A stretch of 31,034 bases of DNA from a virus, in the IMG/VR virus record IMGVR_UViG_3300020141_000913, positions 1 through 31,034 of that record. One strand, 5' to 3'. This document shows, one piece after another, positions 14,022-21,383 of this stretch. The notes below the pieces were generated by a model. That model ran no database searches, was not told the origin of the DNA, and saw only the letters and a program-made list of their open reading frames with translations. Every line of letters starts with the position of its first letter. Positions within the stretch are counted from its first letter, which is position 1. The position numbers and the translations under genes are program-made.

Positions 14022-14244
14022 GACTCGCGGCCGCAAATCCATCCACCTGCAAGATACGGCAGGTTGTTTGGAACTTCGCGAGCATGCGTGGTGCGCCCGG
14101 CTGCGCGCCGATCTGGATCGTGCCGAGGCTTACTTCTGGTCTCAAACCGAGGAGCGGCGGGAGATCCAGCGCCGCTATCTGCTCGCAAAATCCCGCTTCG
14201 GCACCGACTCCTTTTTCTTCGGCAAGAGCAGCCCCGCCTTTTGA
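14008..14244 (+). CDS. Small basic helical head-region protein (78 aa)
   Basis: The N-terminus is strongly basic (MQKRRTRGRKS). The middle is one long charged helix with many Arg and Glu (about residues 22-60) and the end is Phe-rich (DSFFFGKSSPAF). Its stop TGA lies within the third TTTGACAC element, linking it to the protease gene. It might be a head-assembly or DNA-binding accessory; no family recognised. Confidence 0.55.
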   Translation: MQKRRTRGRKSIHLQDTAGCLELREHAWCARLRADLDRAEAYFWSQTEERREIQRRYLLAKSRFGTDSFFFGKSSPAF

Positions 14245-14262
14245 CACACCGCCGGAGGCGTG
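14240..14262 (+). promoter_or_regulatory. TTTGACAC-N12-GTG start element, copy 3
   Basis: TTTGACAC at 14240-14247 includes the TGA stop of the upstream small gene; after 12 bases comes the GTG start of the head protease. CACACC and GGCGTG pair at five of six positions, covering the start codon. Confidence 0.6.
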
Positions 14263-15345
14263 AACTCCTGGTATGCCCTTTCTTCCAAGCCTGCGCTCAA
14301 GCAAACCGAAATCTCCATTTTCGATGAGATCGGAATGTTTGGCATCTCGGCTCAACAATTCATCAGCGACCTGCAAGCAGTCCCTGCCGACCACTCCATC
14401 CTCCTCCGCATCCACAGCCCCGGCGGAGAAGTCTTTGACGGAAACGCCATCTTCACTGCTCTCCAGCGGCGCGGCAATGTAGAGGTCCAGATTGAGGGCA
14501 TCGCGGCCTCGATGGCCACCGTCATCAGCCTCGCCGGTAGCCCTGTTAAAATGAGCTCCAACGGATTTTACATGATCCACAACCCCTGGGGATCCGCAAC
14601 CGGCGACGCTGCCGAGATGCGCAAGCAGGCCGAACTCCTCGACCGCATTCGCATGAACATGGTGAACGCCTACGCCGCGAAGTCTGGCCAAGAGACTGAG
14701 CAGATCGAGGCATGGATGGATGACGAGACATGGTTCACCGCCGAGCAGGCACAGGCCGCCGGTTTTGTGGATGAGATCACCGACGGCATGGCCCTCGCCG
14801 CCTCCGCAAATTTCCGCGCCCTGGCGAAGTATCGCAACGCCCCCGCCGATTTGACAGCCCGCGCCCAGCAAATGGAAAACCCATCCGCACCTGAAATCGT
14901 CGCCGAAGAGCCAGCGCTCGAAGAGGCCATCGAAGCCACTGTCGTGAGCGAGTCCGTTCCCGAAGCGCAGCCTGTCAGCGAGCCCGAGGCCGAAATCGAG
15001 AAACCCGAAGAGCCCGCCGCTCCTGTGGCCCTCGCCGCTGCCGACAGCATCCTCTCAAAATACAACGCCCTCGCCGCCGAGCGGGACACCATCCGCGCCG
15101 AGCTCGTCGCTGCGAAAGGCCAACTCGACCGCGAACGCGAAGCCCTCGCTCGTCTGGAAGCCAGCCTCGGCTTGGCTCCCGCCCGCGTCGTCCCGCTCAT
15201 CGAGAATGCCGCTCCCGAAGCCGCCGACCCCGTCGCCGAGTATCTCGCTGCCGTCGAGTCCGGCGACCGCAAAGCCGCATCCGCCCTCTTTGCCAAGCAC
15301 AAGGCCGCCATCTGGGCGCACCGCAATAAAATTTCCAAAGCGTAA
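14260..15345 (+). CDS. ClpP-type head maturation protease with fused scaffold-like region (361 aa)
   Basis: The N-terminal 200 residues are a ClpP/S49-like serine protease that trims head proteins during capsid maturation. Features are LLRIHSPGGEVFDG (about 48-61), catalytic S84 (GIAASMATV), H107 (MIHNPWG) and a probable third residue D171 (GFVDEITDG). Residues 205-361 are Glu/Pro/Ala-rich and then a charged coiled coil (about 265-300), typical of a capsid scaffold. The layout matches lambda C with nested Nu3. The start is GTG 14260. An internal ATG at residue 205 is preceded by TTTGACA, suggesting a separate scaffold product. Confidence 0.9.
   Translation: MNSWYALSSKPALKQTEISIFDEIGMFGISAQQFISDLQAVPADHSILLRIHSPGGEVFDGNAIFTALQRRGNVEVQIEGIAASMATVISLAGSPVKMSSNGFYMIHNPWGSATGDAAEMRKQAELLDRIRMNMVNAYAAKSGQETEQIEAWMDDETWFTAEQAQAAGFVDEITDGMALAASANFRALAKYRNAPADLTARAQQMENPSAPEIVAEEPALEEAIEATVVSESVPEAQPVSEPEAEIEKPEEPAAPVALAAADSILSKYNALAAERDTIRAELVAAKGQLDREREALARLEASLGLAPARVVPLIENAAPEAADPVAEYLAAVESGDRKAASALFAKHKAAIWAHRNKISKA
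14850..14874 (+). promoter_or_regulatory. Internal TTTGACA element before nested ATG
   Basis: TTTGACAG at 14850-14857 lies inside the protease gene, 14 bases before an in-frame ATG (14872-14874). It is the only TTTGACA copy deep inside a gene and coincides with the protease/scaffold domain boundary. Confidence 0.45.
14872..15345 (+). CDS. Predicted nested scaffold protein (157 aa), same frame as protease
   Basis: Translation from M205 of the protease would give a 157-residue acidic protein: a Glu/Pro-rich stretch, a coiled coil (DSILSKYNALAAERDTIRAE onward), and a basic C-terminal helix (FAKHKAAIWAHRNKISKA) of the kind that contacts coat protein. Lambda Nu3 is made from an internal start of gene C in the same way. 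Evidence is the domain boundary, the ATG and the TTTGACA element; no direct proof. Confidence 0.45.
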   Translation: MENPSAPEIVAEEPALEEAIEATVVSESVPEAQPVSEPEAEIEKPEEPAAPVALAAADSILSKYNALAAERDTIRAELVAAKGQLDREREALARLEASLGLAPARVVPLIENAAPEAADPVAEYLAAVESGDRKAASALFAKHKAAIWAHRNKISKA

Positions 15346-15386
15346 GCCGAGGAGAACCCGAAACCAACAACCAACACCACACCAAA

Positions 15387-16241
15387 ATGCCCAATACATT
15401 CGATTCATCCTTGGTTGCGGATTCTATCTCCGCACAGACCAAAACCGTCCTCGCCAACCGCCTCGCGGCTCTCAACATTTTCGCCTCGGATTTCTCGAGC
15501 GATGTGAAGAAGCCCAAGGACACCGTCCAGGTCCCGCTCGTCACAGCGGCAGCCTCCACACTCACCAACCCGACGAACTTCGAGCCAGGCGGCGGCAACA
15601 CCGTCGGCAAGATCACCGTCGCTCTCGACCACCTCTTCCAGCCCTTCGCCATCACGGCCGCTGAGCTGGCATCCGGCCATCGCCTCGATCGCCTGATCGT
15701 CTCCAACATCAACGCACTGGCCGACAAGATCTGGGCCGTGGCTACCACACCGATCACCGTCGCAAACTTCGGCGCGGCCTCAGTGACCACCGCCGACCTC
15801 ACCGGCAGCAACTACGCGAACCTCAAGGCACTCTGGGCCGCTGTTTCCAAGAGCGACCGCAAGGGCCTCGTGTTGAGCCCCGCGCTCTACAGCCAACTCC
15901 TGCCCACCAGCACCCAGAGCCTTCCGCTCTCCGCTGGAGCCTACGGATTCGATGCCGGTGTGTTCTACGCCAGCAGCTTCTCCGGCGAAGCAGGCATGGC
16001 AGGCTTCGCTTGCTCGCCAGACGCGATCGCCATGGCGGCCGCCGCTCCTGCGATTGATGACGCCGTGCGCAGCCAGTTCGCAATCAGCGAAGTGGTCACG
16101 CTCGAAGGACTCGGCATCTCGGTCCAATACAATGTCTGGGGGTCCACCGCGAACCGCCAGGTCAACGCCTCGCTCGAACTCATGTTCGGTGCAGCCAAAG
16201 GCGTGACCGGCGGCACGATGGCCATCATCGACATCGCCTAA
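15387..16241 (+). CDS. Major capsid (coat) protein, HK97-fold-like (284 aa)
   Basis: It follows the protease/scaffold gene and precedes a strong terminator, the usual position of the coat gene. The product has a helical N-terminus, a beta-rich segment with DTVQVPLVTAAASTLTNP (about 45-65), the helix-rich central domain (ALADKIWAVATTPI; LKALWAAVSKSDRKGLVLSP) and a hydrophobic A-domain-like end (TLEGLGISVQYNVWGS). Typical of a mid-sized HK97-type coat. No Shine-Dalgarno is close; the leader (15361-15386) is an unstructured A/C-rich stretch, often linked with strong expression. Assignment rests on position plus general pattern. Confidence 0.82.
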   Translation: MPNTFDSSLVADSISAQTKTVLANRLAALNIFASDFSSDVKKPKDTVQVPLVTAAASTLTNPTNFEPGGGNTVGKITVALDHLFQPFAITAAELASGHRLDRLIVSNINALADKIWAVATTPITVANFGAASVTTADLTGSNYANLKALWAAVSKSDRKGLVLSPALYSQLLPTSTQSLPLSAGAYGFDAGVFYASSFSGEAGMAGFACSPDAIAMAAAAPAIDDAVRSQFAISEVVTLEGLGISVQYNVWGSTANRQVNASLELMFGAAKGVTGGTMAIIDIA

Positions 16242-16263
16242 TTCCCGCACACCAAGCCCGCAA

Positions 16264-16305
16264 ACGCCCGGCCGGAAGCCTTTCCCGGTCGGGCGTTCTG
16301 CTTTT
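16264..16305 (+). terminator. Terminator after the coat gene
   Basis: A 12-base stem (16264-16275 with 16285-16296, one G-U pair) and 9-base loop is followed by a T-rich tail (to 16305). It would lower transcription of the tail genes relative to the coat gene. Its T tail overlaps the next TTTGACAC element. Confidence 0.8.
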
Positions 16306-16325
16306 GACACGCGCCCAGTGTCGTG
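16303..16325 (+). promoter_or_regulatory. TTTGACAC-N12-GTG start element, copy 4
   Basis: TTTGACAC at 16303-16310, 12 bases, then GTG 16323. CACG and CGTG at the two ends can pair. The motif lies outside the preceding gene, directly at the terminator tail. Confidence 0.55.
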
Positions 16326-16649
16326 TCGCCAGAACAGAAAACCCGCTTTGAAACGCTCGCCGCAACCGCGCGCAACACGCTCCTCGGCATTCCTGTAAAA
16401 TTCCGCCAGCAGGAGATCCGCGCGTGCGTCTCGCCAGTCGCTGTCTCGTTCGACTTGGAGAGCGGCGGACTCCGCCAAGGCGGCGAATTCACAGTCCGAT
16501 TCTTGGCATCCACTCTGGATTCCGCACCCCGCCGTGGCGAACCAATCGCCTTCCACGGCCGGTCCTACCTCATCACCCAAGTCGGCGAAGCCATCAACAA
16601 CACCGCCGAGATCACGGTGCAGGTCACACCCGCAGGAGGTGGACAATGA
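16323..16649 (+). CDS. Head-tail joining protein candidate (108 aa)
   Basis: A short helical N-terminus (SPEQKTRFETLAATARNTLL) is followed by a beta-barrel-like region (FRQQEIRACVSPVAVSFDLE, FTVRFLAST, GEPIAFHGRSYLITQVGE, EITVQVTPAGG). This length and beta content, right after the coat gene, fit the head-completion/stopper proteins (lambda FII-like). The start is GTG. A good Shine-Dalgarno (AGGAGGT, 16634-16640) for the next gene lies in its 3' end. Confidence 0.6.
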   Translation: MSPEQKTRFETLAATARNTLLGIPVKFRQQEIRACVSPVAVSFDLESGGLRQGGEFTVRFLASTLDSAPRRGEPIAFHGRSYLITQVGEAINNTAEITVQVTPAGGGQ

Positions 16650-17047
16650 ACTTGGAAGTCGAATCCTCCCTCGCCGCGTGGCTCCGCGCACAGCCCGCCT
16701 TTGACGGCGTGCCGGTCCACACCGGGCAGTCTGCCGACACGATCCCGAACGATGTCCCTGTGCTCCTCGTCGGCGTGGAGTCCACGGAACTCGTAGCCCT
16801 CAGCCTCTACAAAGTCTCCGCCAGCATCGTCCTCGCCTCGCCCTCTCTCGTGGATTCCGCGCTGGAGGCACACACCGCGCTGGCCGACTCCCTCCGCGCC
16901 TCGCTCCTCGCGCCTACCGACATCGAAGACGCCTTCCCCGCCGGTCTGAAGCTCGCCGGTGCCGACCTCCGCACATGGGCCGAGTCGCAGCAAGACGGCC
17001 GCTGGCTCACCACCGCCACGCTCTCCCTCGGCCTCGTCGCCATTTGA
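16646..17047 (+). CDS. Tail terminator/completion protein candidate (133 aa)
   Basis: The ATG at 16646 overlaps the previous stop (ATGA) and has a strong Shine-Dalgarno (AGGAGGT). The product has the pattern of tail-completion proteins: an N-terminal helix (ESSLAAWLRAQPAFDGVPVH), a beta strand (VPVLLVGVES), a strand-helix unit (YKVSASIVLASPSLVDSALE) with HTALADSLRASL, and a C-terminal beta hairpin (GRWLTTATLSLGLVAI). Its stop lies in a fifth TTTGACAC. The family call is by architecture and position. Confidence 0.55.
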   Translation: MNLEVESSLAAWLRAQPAFDGVPVHTGQSADTIPNDVPVLLVGVESTELVALSLYKVSASIVLASPSLVDSALEAHTALADSLRASLLAPTDIEDAFPAGLKLAGADLRTWAESQQDGRWLTTATLSLGLVAI

Positions 17048-17050
17048 CAC
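17043..17050 (+). promoter_or_regulatory. TTTGACAC motif, copy 5 (no GTG at N12)
   Basis: TTTGACACGCCTCC matches copy 2 for 14 bases and includes the upstream TGA stop, but GAA stands where GTG would be. The next gene starts at ATG 17088 after an A/C-rich leader. It may be a decayed copy. Confidence 0.45.
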
Positions 17051-17087
17051 GCCTCCCCAATCGAAACCTCAACCAACCAACAAAAAT

Positions 17088-17453
17088 ATGGCATCAATTT
17101 TTAGATCATCCGCCGTCTCCAACGCCGCGTATGGCTGTCCAGAAGTGACGGGACTAATTTGCACCGCATTCTCGATAAATGAACAAGCAAGCGTCACAGA
17201 GACCAAGGATGACCAGGGTGGCGTAGTCGCCGTGGCCGTGTCCGACAGCATCAAGGACATCACCTTCTCCGGCATTCGCACTGGATCATCCTCACTTACA
17301 GTCGGCGGCGCGCTCTCCATCACCATGCCAGCGGGAACATCCCTCGGCGCTACGACCATTGTGACCGGCATCACCACCTCCTTTGCCGCCGAGCAATTCG
17401 AGAACTTCGAAGCTACCGCGAAGTCCTACTCCGCGACGATGACCGCTTCCTAA
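17088..17453 (+). CDS. Major tail (tube) protein candidate (121 aa)
   Basis: A small beta-rich protein beginning MASIFRSSAVSNAAYGCPEV, with Thr/Ser/Gly-rich strands to the end. The ATG at 17088 is preceded by an A/C-rich leader like that of the coat gene, which would suit a very abundant protein. Its place between the tail terminator and the chaperone pair is that of the tube subunit. It is short for a classical tube protein, so it could also be a decoration protein; confidence is moderate. Confidence 0.5.
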   Translation: MASIFRSSAVSNAAYGCPEVTGLICTAFSINEQASVTETKDDQGGVVAVAVSDSIKDITFSGIRTGSSSLTVGGALSITMPAGTSLGATTIVTGITTSFAAEQFENFEATAKSYSATMTAS

Positions 17454-17465
17454 ACCACCTCAACA

Positions 17466-17495
17466 CCGGGGCGGTCGCACACGCGGCCGCCTCGG
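17466..17495 (+). other. Strong intergenic hairpin without T tract
   Basis: A 13-base stem (17466-17478 with 17483-17495, two G-U pairs) with a 4-base loop ACAC fills most of the gap between two tail genes. It lacks a T run, so it may be an RNA-processing or mRNA-stability element that protects the upstream transcript. Confidence 0.5.
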
Positions 17496-17523
17496 CAACC
17501 CCTACGAAAAATTCACGAAAAAT

Positions 17524-17916
17524 ATGATAGCAATCTTTTCCACGCGCGACCTCAAGCTGGCCGCGATTCTTTGCACCCTCGGGTTCAATTTCGAGAACCC
17601 TGCCGCCCCTGCCACCCGCATCAAGCGCGAGTCTGGCGAGGAGAGCACCGTCTTTCACTTTCTCGCCGCACATCCTGAGAGTGGCCAGCAAGCCGAAGAA
17701 GTCATGCGATCCTTTGCCGCTGGCGAAGACTACATCACCGCGCACACCGAGACGCCACTCGCCCACATGATGGCCGTGCTGCGCAACCGCGATGAGCTTG
17801 TCGCCGTCGTCAAGCAGACGCCCCGCCAAGTCGTCTTTGAGCGCAACGGCAAGATCATCTCCATCTCGGAGAACGCGACTGCCGAGGACAAGGCGCGCTT
17901 TGCGAAATTCATTTAA
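17524..17916 (+). CDS. Tail-region protein, unknown (130 aa)
   Basis: The N-terminus has STRDLKLAAILCTLGFNFEN, then a charged segment, a helical middle (QQAEEVMRSFAAGED) and a beta-hairpin-like QVVFERNGKIISISENATAE. The leader is A-rich with no Shine-Dalgarno. It lies between the candidate tube gene and the G/GT pair, so it probably acts in tail assembly. I cannot assign a family. Confidence 0.6.
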   Translation: MIAIFSTRDLKLAAILCTLGFNFENPAAPATRIKRESGEESTVFHFLAAHPESGQQAEEVMRSFAAGEDYITAHTETPLAHMMAVLRNRDELVAVVKQTPRQVVFERNGKIISISENATAEDKARFAKFI

Positions 17917-17931
17917 CCCACGAAAAACACC

Positions 17932-18336
17932 ATGAAAAAAAACACCGATAGCACCGAACTGGAAACTGATGACGAAGCCCTCCGCGAAGCAGGCATGCGC
18001 GAAGGCACGCGCAAGACCGGCAAGTGGAAGCTCCGCCCGTGCGTCCCTGGAACCATCTCGATCATCCGCTCCAACATGCTCGAAAAGCGCGACGAGTTCT
18101 GGTTCGTCGCCGCATTCGCATTCGTCCACATCGCCCCGCTCGACGATGTTCTCGCTGTGGATAACGACCCGATCGCATTCAACCGCGCCGTCCGCCGTTG
18201 GCAGCTCGACAACCTCACCAGCATCGAAGAGCAGAACGAACTCTCTGCCGTTGTCTCCGCAGCATGGGAGCGTGTGAACGCCGCCGAGACCAAGGCTCAA
18301 CATCAATCACCCGGAAGCACAAGCGCGGGAAAGTAG
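17932..18336 (+). CDS. Tail assembly chaperone G-like protein (134 aa)
   Basis: An acidic N-terminus (MKKNTDSTELETDDEALREA) leads into a helical domain (EFWFVAAFAFVHIAPLDDVL; FNRAVRRWQLDNLTS; EQNELSAVVSAAWERV) and a polar tail. Its last sense codons form GGGAAAG (18327-18333) immediately before TAG, in the X XXY YYZ phase. It is followed in the -1 frame by a T-like domain. Size, place before the tape measure and this heptamer match lambda gpG, which with gpGT binds the tape measure and recruits tube subunits during tail assembly. Confidence 0.8.
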   Translation: MKKNTDSTELETDDEALREAGMREGTRKTGKWKLRPCVPGTISIIRSNMLEKRDEFWFVAAFAFVHIAPLDDVLAVDNDPIAFNRAVRRWQLDNLTSIEEQNELSAVVSAAWERVNAAETKAQHQSPGSTSAGK

Positions 18337-18554
18337 CATCCCCCAACTGGCTCGCCTCCTATGTCTATCGACTCGCCAGCGTCACCGGTTGGGGATTTCA
18401 CGCCTGCATGTGGGAGATCCCCTATGCGGCCGGGCTGCAAATCTTGGACGCCGATTCATTCAGCCGTGGCATTCCTCGCGTTTATCTGCGCGACAGCCCG
18501 CACGCGCATTTTGACTCGCTCGCCGAGATAGAAAGCGTTTTTCAAAAACTCTGA
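17932..18554 (+). CDS. G-T fusion by programmed -1 frameshift (207 aa)
   Basis: Slipping one base back at GGGAAAG (18327-18333) lets the ribosome read from 18333 in the new frame to TGA at 18552-18554, adding 73 residues to the 134 of G. The T part starts VASPNWLASYVYRLASVTGW and contains helices and FHACMWEIPYAAGLQIL, a well-formed domain with no good start codon of its own near the junction. A frame from ATG 18198 exists but most of its first 45 residues are shadow sequence. The fusion would be made in small amounts beside G. Confidence 0.78.
18327..18333 (+). promoter_or_regulatory. GGGAAAG slippery heptamer, -1 frameshift site
   Basis: The heptamer is read G GGA AAG in the zero frame and lies one codon before TAG. 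The same heptamer is used at the lambda G-T junction. No clear pseudoknot is visible downstream; lambda also lacks one. Confidence 0.8.
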
Positions 18555-19382
18555 ATGAAGGCCAGCATCACAATCGAGAAGACAGGAATGGAAGAGTTCT
18601 TCCGCTTCTATGCTGCCGTGCGTGAGAAGACCATGCCGGAGGCGCTGCGCATCAACGCGCGGCTCCTCTGCGTGGAACTGGCACGACGCACGCAGCCCTT
18701 CGGGAAGGATGACGCTTCCAAAAAGGCGGGAGAAAGTGCTGTGGCACGCGACCTTTTGGGAGGGAAAAAGCGATATGGCCTCTTTGCTCCGCTGACGGAT
18801 TTCATGCAGCAGAACGCTGAAGCTAACTCGACTGGCACGATCCGGCTCTTTGCAAAAAAAGACGGCACGGTTTACGGCACAGATCAGGCGCATTTCCTAA
18901 ATGGGGCAAGCGCCTCGACCCTTCGCGGCATTCACAAAAAGTCATTTTCAAACGGCAGGATGTCATCGGCTGGCACAAGTGACCGCCGCACAGGCCGCTG
19001 GGTTTTCATCAATAAATACTTCGTTCCTGGCGAAGTGCTCAACGATTACCTCGCCTCGGTGAAAGCCAAGGTCGGTATCGCCAAATCCGGCTGGGCAGCG
19101 TGCGCCAAAAAAATCCAGTCCACCACCAAGGGCAGCGCCACGCGGGGAATTCCTCGATGGGTCACACGGCACCTCGGAGACTACGGCCTCGGCATTGTCC
19201 AGGATAATGCGGACAACGCGGAAAACCCCAGCATCACGCTCACCAATACAGCCAAGCACGCCTCGGCCACATGCCGCGAGAGCGAGCGTGATGCGGCCGT
19301 TGTCATCGTGAAGGGCAACATGATCAAGCAGGTGCTTCGAATGATGAAATACGAACGCAAGAAACTCCCAGCCGCCGCTTAA
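18555..19382 (+). CDS. Minor tail protein, unknown (275 aa)
   Basis: The N-terminal part (EKTGMEEFFRFYAAVREKTM, then RINARLLCVELARRTQPFGK) resembles the helical start of head-tail/tail-completion (gpZ/HK97 gp10-like) proteins. The middle is basic with polar loops. The C-terminal 60 residues include NPSITLTNTAKHASATCRES and a basic helix. It lies between the chaperones and the tape measure, starting directly after the T stop (ATG 18555). The assignment is tentative; a separate tail-assembly role is possible. Confidence 0.55.
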   Translation: MKASITIEKTGMEEFFRFYAAVREKTMPEALRINARLLCVELARRTQPFGKDDASKKAGESAVARDLLGGKKRYGLFAPLTDFMQQNAEANSTGTIRLFAKKDGTVYGTDQAHFLNGASASTLRGIHKKSFSNGRMSSAGTSDRRTGRWVFINKYFVPGEVLNDYLASVKAKVGIAKSGWAACAKKIQSTTKGSATRGIPRWVTRHLGDYGLGIVQDNADNAENPSITLTNTAKHASATCRESERDAAVVIVKGNMIKQVLRMMKYERKKLPAAA

Positions 19383-19388
19383 AATACT

Positions 19389-21380
19389 ATGGCCGACGCA
19401 ACAGTCACATTCGCCGCAAAAGACCTGAACCTCGGGTCCACCATCGACAAGCTCAAGAAGGAACTCGGCGCTACCGAGCAAGCCGCGCAAAACTCCTCTA
19501 AAGGCTTCGACATGTCTTTCGGCAAGATCGGCCTCGCGGCCGGTGTCGCCGGTGTCGCTGTAAAAGCGGGCATGATGGCGGTCGAGGCCGCGACAGCCGC
19601 AGCCGCCGCAGTCGTGGCAGGGTTCGGCCAAGCGATTGATCTCGGCGGCGAGCTTACCGACCTATCCTCGCGCACGGGCGAAACAGCCGGTAACCTCCTC
19701 GTGCTGCAACGCGCTTTCGAGAACTCCGGCGTGGGTGCGGAGAAAGTCGGGCAGAGCCTCAACAAACTGCAAAAGTTTATGGCCGATGCTGCCGCTGGCG
19801 GGGCAGACCAGACCGCCACGCTCAACGCGCTCGGCATTTCGATGTCCGACCTCGCTGGCAAAACACCAAGCGAGCAGATGCAAGTGCTCGCCCAAAAAAT
19901 CGCCGGCATTTCCGACCCTGCCCAGCGCGCCCGCGCTTCGATGGAAATCTTCGGCAAATCCGGCGGAGAACTCCTGCCGCTTCTCAATAATTTCAGCGGC
20001 GAACTCGACGCCGCCCGTGGCCAACTCGGCAGCATGCCCGATGTGATGGACCGTTCGGCAAGAGCTATGGATGATCTTGGAGATAGCCTCGACGCCATTG
20101 GTAAGAAAACAACCGAGTTTGCAGCAGGATTTCTTGAAGACGCACTGCCAGCGCTCAATACTTTTACGGCGGCACTCTCCGGAGTGGACGCGGCAGGGTG
20201 GGGGCAGAAGGCAATGGAAATGGTAATGAGCGTTTCCGACTTGCTGCTCGGCGCGTTTAAATCCCCGCTTGGAGCAATCGAGGCATGGACACTTTCGGCA
20301 GAGAGGTTTTACAAAAGCCTCGGCAACGGGCTTGTGAACAGCGCGCTGACTTTCACCGACTTCCTGATGAAGTCGTTTGAGACCAATCTGCCTAGCGCTA
20401 TCAAAGCCTATCTCACGCAGGGATTCATCGACTCGACTCTCACATTCAGCCGCCATCTCATCCAAGCGCTCATGACCTTTTCCGAAGGCTTGAGCACAAT
20501 CCCCGGATTTGAAAATGCGGCTAACAAAATGTTTGAAGTGCTCGACAGCGCCAACGAGCGGATCATTCGCCAGCAACTGGACAATCTCGGGAAAAGCAAA
20601 GACGCCGCCGCAGCGGTAGTGGAGGAGTTTGGCAAGGCCAAGGACAAGACCACCCTTTTCAAAGAAGATTTCTTTGGCGTGGAGGAGTCCACCAAGCGGA
20701 TGAATGAAAAATTCGGCGAGCTTGAAGCAAGCGGCAAGAAGGTGCGCGAGGACTTCATGGAGGCCAATGTCTCCACGGAAGAGGTGAAGAAAAACACCAG
20801 TGCCGCCGTGTCGGACGCCGACGCCATCGCAGGCAGCTTCAACAAAGCCGAAGGCAGCGCGAAAAAGATGAAGGAGGAGCTTTCCACCTCTGCCAAGCTG
20901 CTCAAGAACATCACCGACGCTGAATCAAAGGACTCGGTGGATAAAGGCGGCAAGTTGGAAAGCAAAGCGCAGTCTCAAATCCAAAAAGGCGACTTTGGCG
21001 GCGCACGAAAGACGGCGGACAAGATCGCACAGAACGAGATCGAAGCCAGCATTCGCGGCACCGGCAAGAACCGCGACAATCGCAGCATGGCCGACATCGG
21101 CAAGGATTTCGGCCTGCGCCAGCAAATCGGCGAAAACTCGAAGGATTTCACCGCCCGCGTGAAGGATGTGCGCGAAGGTCGCGCCGTGGCCGACAAATTC
21201 GGCGCATCCAAGGCACTGCCGGAAACGCCGTCCGTGGACAAGCCAGGGCAGGACGGAAAGACGACTCCAGACAAGACCGGCGCGCCGACCAAGGGCGGGC
21301 TGGAATCCATCGTCGAAACCATCAAGACCCTTCTCGAAAAAATCGAACCGCGCCTTCCGGTCGCAGCCCTCACCGCTTAA
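19389..21380 (+). CDS. Tape measure protein (663 aa)
   Basis: It sets tail length and is ejected with DNA. Typical content is long helices, a Gly/Ala-rich hydrophobic stretch near residues 46-82 (GKIGLAAGVAGVAVKAGMMA, then Ala-rich), LGGELTDLSSRTGETAGNLL (about 83-102), SGEQ-like helix repeats and a hydrophobic region about 240-300. The last 200 residues are charged, low-complexity helices. At about 0.15 nm per residue, a rule of thumb for siphovirus tails, 663 residues would mean a tail near 100 nm, short for the group. The position after the G/GT genes fits. Confidence 0.85.
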   Translation: MADATVTFAAKDLNLGSTIDKLKKELGATEQAAQNSSKGFDMSFGKIGLAAGVAGVAVKAGMMAVEAATAAAAAVVAGFGQAIDLGGELTDLSSRTGETAGNLLVLQRAFENSGVGAEKVGQSLNKLQKFMADAAAGGADQTATLNALGISMSDLAGKTPSEQMQVLAQKIAGISDPAQRARASMEIFGKSGGELLPLLNNFSGELDAARGQLGSMPDVMDRSARAMDDLGDSLDAIGKKTTEFAAGFLEDALPALNTFTAALSGVDAAGWGQKAMEMVMSVSDLLLGAFKSPLGAIEAWTLSAERFYKSLGNGLVNSALTFTDFLMKSFETNLPSAIKAYLTQGFIDSTLTFSRHLIQALMTFSEGLSTIPGFENAANKMFEVLDSANERIIRQQLDNLGKSKDAAAAVVEEFGKAKDKTTLFKEDFFGVEESTKRMNEKFGELEASGKKVREDFMEANVSTEEVKKNTSAAVSDADAIAGSFNKAEGSAKKMKEELSTSAKLLKNITDAESKDSVDKGGKLESKAQSQIQKGDFGGARKTADKIAQNEIEASIRGTGKNRDNRSMADIGKDFGLRQQIGENSKDFTARVKDVREGRAVADKFGASKALPETPSVDKPGQDGKTTPDKTGAPTKGGLESIVETIKTLLEKIEPRLPVAALTA

Positions 21381-21383
21381 AAT

